Shown one piece after another: positions 61,340-64,000 of a DNA stretch of 64,000 nt (the first letter of the stretch is position 1; each line of letters begins with the position of its first letter). A program made the position numbers and the translations under genes. Origin of the DNA: Apium graveolens (Eukaryota; Streptophyta; Magnoliopsida; Apiales; Apiaceae). Below the pieces are notes generated by a model that saw nothing but the letters and a program-made list of their open reading frames with translations, searched no databases and was not told the origin of the DNA. The stretch spans positions 3,224,001 to 3,288,000 of the forward strand of contig NC_133657.1 in assembly GCF_009905375.1 (NCBI RefSeq), in the 5' to 3' direction.

Positions 61340-63676
61340 ATGTCTGACACAGAAACTCCAACTAAGCCTACCAAAACTGAGGAATCTTCAAAGACATCAA
61401 CTCAGAGTCGATATGAGACTATCAGAGTTCCCATATTGAGACCATCTGAATATCCCATATGGAAGGTAAGGATGACCATGTTTCTGGAAGCAACAGATCC
61501 AGAATACCTTGATAGAATCAAGGAAGGGCCTCACAAACCTACCAAGCTCGCTGTTGTAGTTGCAGGTGAAGCAGCAATGACCGTACCAAAGGAAAAGAGT
61601 GATTACACTGCTGAAGATATAGCATCTATTGCTAAGGATGCCAAGGTACGACACTTATTGCATAGTGCCATTGATAATGTAATGTCAAACAGGGTAATCA
61701 ACTGCAAGACTGCTAAGGAGATATGGGATGCACTGGAGACAAGGTGTCAAGGAACTGAAACAGTTAAGAAGAATAGGAAGACAATACTCACTCAAGAGTA
61801 TGAACACTTTGACTCTAGGACTAATGAGTCATTGACTGATGTATATGATAGATTTGTCAAACTCTTGAATGACTTGTCGTTGGTTAATAAGGAGTATGAT
61901 CTTGAAGATACAAACCTTAAATTCCTGTTAGCTCTTCCTGAATGTTGGGATTTGAAGGCAACAACAATAAGAGACAACTACAATCTTGATGAAACAACTC
62001 TTGATGAAATCTATGGAATGCTCAAGACTCATGAACTTGAGATGGAACAAAGAAGCAAGAGGAAAGGAGGAAAGTCAAGGACAGTTGCTCTCAAGGCTGA
62101 AGAGGAATCCCCCAAACCACCTTCCTCAAAGAAAGACAAGGGTAAAGCTCTTATCATAAAATCTGATACTGAGTCATCAAGTTCTGAGAGTGATGATGAC
62201 TCAGATTCTGAAAGCTTGCCTGAAACTGATGCTGATGAGGAGATGATGAAGCTGTGTGCTCTTATGGTGAAAGGAGTCACAAAGATTGCACACAGGAAGT
62301 TCAGGAAGGGAAAGAAGTTTTCCAGAAAAGGCATAATTTCTGATAAGAAGAATTTCAGAAGATCTGAAGGAAGAGGAGGAAAGTCTGACAGAGGAGATTA
62401 CGCTAATGTTAAATGTTATAATTGTGGTGAGAAAGGCCACATATCTCCTGATTGCAAGAAGACCAAGAGTGACAAAGGCAAAGCTCTTGTCACAAAGCAG
62501 AAAAGCTGGACAGACACCTCAGACTCTGAAAGTGAGGAGAACTATGCATTGATGGCAAATGCTGATAAATCAAGTTCTGAGAGCAGTTCTGAAGCTGCTG
62601 AAACAAAGGTACCTCAGACTACTTATGCTTTTCATACTGATGATAATAATGAGTTGAGAAGATATCTTAAAACCATGTTTGTTAGTTATAGAGATCAAAC
62701 TTTAACATGTGAAAGATTAACTTCTGAAAATCTTGCTTTTAGGAAAAGAAATGATTTCTTAGAAAAAGAGTTAGTCATGTTCCATCAAACTCAGCAGGAT
62801 AGAGATGATGCTTTTTATGTTAGGGATGAAGTGCTAAAAATGAATGAATCTCTAAAAACTGAGTTAGAAAAGGAGAGAGAGATTATCAGAACTTGGACTA
62901 ACTCTGGCAAAACAACTCAAAATTTGCTAAGCAGTGGAAACTGGAAAGAGGGCTTAGGTTATGGAGAAAATAAAAATGAAAAAGGAACTGTAGAAATTAA
63001 GCTTGTTGATAAGCAAAAGCCGAAGTTAAAACCTGTTAAGTTTGTAACTGAAAAATCTGAAAATGAGAAATCAGAAGTTAAAAAGGAATTAGCTTCTGAC
63101 AAACTAAAACAGGAAAAGACAGCTGAAGTTAACATAGGCTTAATGACAAAGAAGCAGCTTAAGCATAAGCTGAAAGATGTTAAGAATGCAAACAAGGTAA
63201 AATCACCTAGGAGAAACAGGAATGGAAAGGAAGGTGTGAATAAAAGCAATAACTATAAATCTGTTCCTGATGCTCCTAGGAAAGCATGTCATAACTGTGG
63301 AAGTTCTAACCATCTGGCTTCTTTTTGCAGGAAGAATAAGAATATTAACTCCTTATCTACAAAGTCAGGAGTTAAGAGTCAGTTTGTTAGATACAAACCA
63401 CAAAATCCTTATTTTCATTGTGGTAGTTTATGGCATTCCATTTATACTTGTAAGGAATATCATAGTTTGTACTATGATTATTATCAAATAAAACCTTCTT
63501 TAAAGAAAGTTTCTGTTGTTCCTTCTAGTGTAAGTTCTGATTCAAAGTCTGGTAGTATAAGTTCTGATGAGAAAACTGTTAACATAAAATCTGATGCTAA
63601 ATCCGCTGCAAATGTTAACAAACCTAAAAAGGCCAAAGGATCCAAGCAAGTCTGGGTCCTTAAAACTAATAATTAG
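61340..63676 (+). CDS. gag: gag polyprotein of element D
   Basis: 778 codons from ATG 61340 (MSDTETPTKPTK). The UBN2-type gag domain covers about residues 50-245 (YPIWKVRMTMFLEA, LKFLLALPECWD). Acidic Ser-rich stretches follow near 275-305, a CCHC knuckle at 359 (CYNCGEKGHISPDC), a coiled coil at about 430-520, and a second knuckle at 650 (CHNCGSSNHLASFC) plus a Cys/His-rich third segment near 695. It ends at TAG 63674 after VWVLKTNN, the conserved end of such gags. No frame damage, unlike A, B and C. Its product would coat element RNA in cytoplasmic particles. Confidence 0.93.
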   Translation: MSDTETPTKPTKTEESSKTSTQSRYETIRVPILRPSEYPIWKVRMTMFLEATDPEYLDRIKEGPHKPTKLAVVVAGEAAMTVPKEKSDYTAEDIASIAKDAKVRHLLHSAIDNVMSNRVINCKTAKEIWDALETRCQGTETVKKNRKTILTQEYEHFDSRTNESLTDVYDRFVKLLNDLSLVNKEYDLEDTNLKFLLALPECWDLKATTIRDNYNLDETTLDEIYGMLKTHELEMEQRSKRKGGKSRTVALKAEEESPKPPSSKKDKGKALIIKSDTESSSSESDDDSDSESLPETDADEEMMKLCALMVKGVTKIAHRKFRKGKKFSRKGIISDKKNFRRSEGRGGKSDRGDYANVKCYNCGEKGHISPDCKKTKSDKGKALVTKQKSWTDTSDSESEENYALMANADKSSSESSSEAAETKVPQTTYAFHTDDNNELRRYLKTMFVSYRDQTLTCERLTSENLAFRKRNDFLEKELVMFHQTQQDRDDAFYVRDEVLKMNESLKTELEKEREIIRTWTNSGKTTQNLLSSGNWKEGLGYGENKNEKGTVEIKLVDKQKPKLKPVKFVTEKSENEKSEVKKELASDKLKQEKTAEVNIGLMTKKQLKHKLKDVKNANKVKSPRRNRNGKEGVNKSNNYKSVPDAPRKACHNCGSSNHLASFCRKNKNINSLSTKSGVKSQFVRYKPQNPYFHCGSLWHSIYTCKEYHSLYYDYYQIKPSLKKVSVVPSSVSSDSKSGSISSDEKTVNIKSDAKSAANVNKPKKAKGSKQVWVLKTNN

Positions 63677-63694
63677 TGGTCTTTTTGATTGCAG

Positions 63695-64000
63695 GGCAAC
63701 AGGAAAAATATTTTAGTTCTGGACAGTGGATGTTCAGGACATATGACTGGAAATAAGGCCCTGCTATCAGACTTTGTGGAGAAAGCTGGCCCAAGTGTTT
63801 CTTATGGAGATGGCAACATTGGAAAAACTTTGGGATATGGCAACATCAATCTTGGGAATGTCATCATTAAAGATGTAGCTCTGGTCTCAGGACTTAAACA
63901 CAACTTACTGAGTATAAGTCAAATTTGTGACAGAGGTTATCATGTTGATTTCTTTGCAGAACATTGTGAAATAGTTAGTAAATCTAAAGAAAAAATTGTT
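63695..64000 (+). CDS. pol: Protease start of pol, element D (cut by window end)
   Basis: The frame after TTTTTGATTGCAG reads LVLDSGCSGHMTGNKALLS, then YGDGNIGKTLGYGNI and LLSISQICDRGY, the Copia aspartic protease. The catalytic DSG is intact. It is in the same frame as gag but separated by TAG (63674) and TGA (63686). The rest of pol lies beyond 64000. Confidence 0.88.

Larger units (their letters stand above)
60672..64000 (+). mobile_element. Copia retrotransposon D (SIRE-like), 5' part
   Basis: LTR, primer site, complete gag and the start of protease, then the window ends. The long gag with zinc knuckles and coiled coil is close to element B and resembles the SIRE-like arrangement. With an uninterrupted 778-codon gag and an intact protease DSG so far, this copy could be young, but the 3' LTR is outside the window. 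Confidence 0.9.

Overview
This is nuclear DNA of a flowering plant, most likely a eudicot: host genes with GT-AG introns lie in AT-rich DNA packed with plant-type Copia, LINE, SINE, Helitron, hAT and Tourist-like elements. The species cannot be fixed from the sequence. Four host genes are supported: a CLE signalling peptide (15534-15758, +), a GTE4-type BET bromodomain protein (36981-39344, +, 4 exons), a mitochondrial NAD-malate dehydrogenase (44150-41059, -, 7 exons) and a two-exon secreted cysteine-rich peptide with NCR/late-nodulin cysteine spacing (55698-55998, +). The last is the least expected host gene here.

Layout. 1-335 looks like the end of an LTR. 1855-11203 is a complete but decayed SIRE-type Copia element (A): 889-bp LTRs, 5-bp target duplication GGCTT, broken gag, pol and a third ORF, and three polypurine tracts. 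12053-14370 holds a Helitron, two tandem-repeat blocks and a 706-bp hAT-type MITE. The CLE gene follows. 16226-32064 is a nest of retroelements: a Gypsy LTR/leader fragment, an LTR in inverted orientation, and a minus-strand Copia element (B) whose gag is interrupted by a LINE 3' fragment and by a complete Angela-type Copia element (C, 21482-30402, target duplication GTTTC). 32591-33886 is a 647-bp tandem duplication, and 35565-36440 is a pair of MITE copies in inverted orientation just upstream of GTE4.

GTE4 and the malate dehydrogenase gene are convergent, with a Tourist-like MITE between them. Beyond 44 kb there is a palindrome-rich repeat carrying a SINE, a decayed hAT transposase, a LINE (minus strand) split by an LTR, another hAT MITE, a second LINE piece (plus strand) and two more MITE-like elements, then the cysteine-rich peptide gene. 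The right end holds a Copia RNase H/LTR remnant, an LTR fragment, and the 5' part of a Copia element (D) with an uninterrupted gag and the start of protease, running off the window.

The host genes are unrelated single genes and not a pathway: one intercellular signal peptide, one chromatin reader, one TCA-cycle enzyme and one putative secreted peptide. Element age order inferred from LTR divergence and nesting: B is older than C (LTRs about 97-98% alike by eye), and A is older than C (LTRs about 95% alike by eye). Identity figures are hand estimates.
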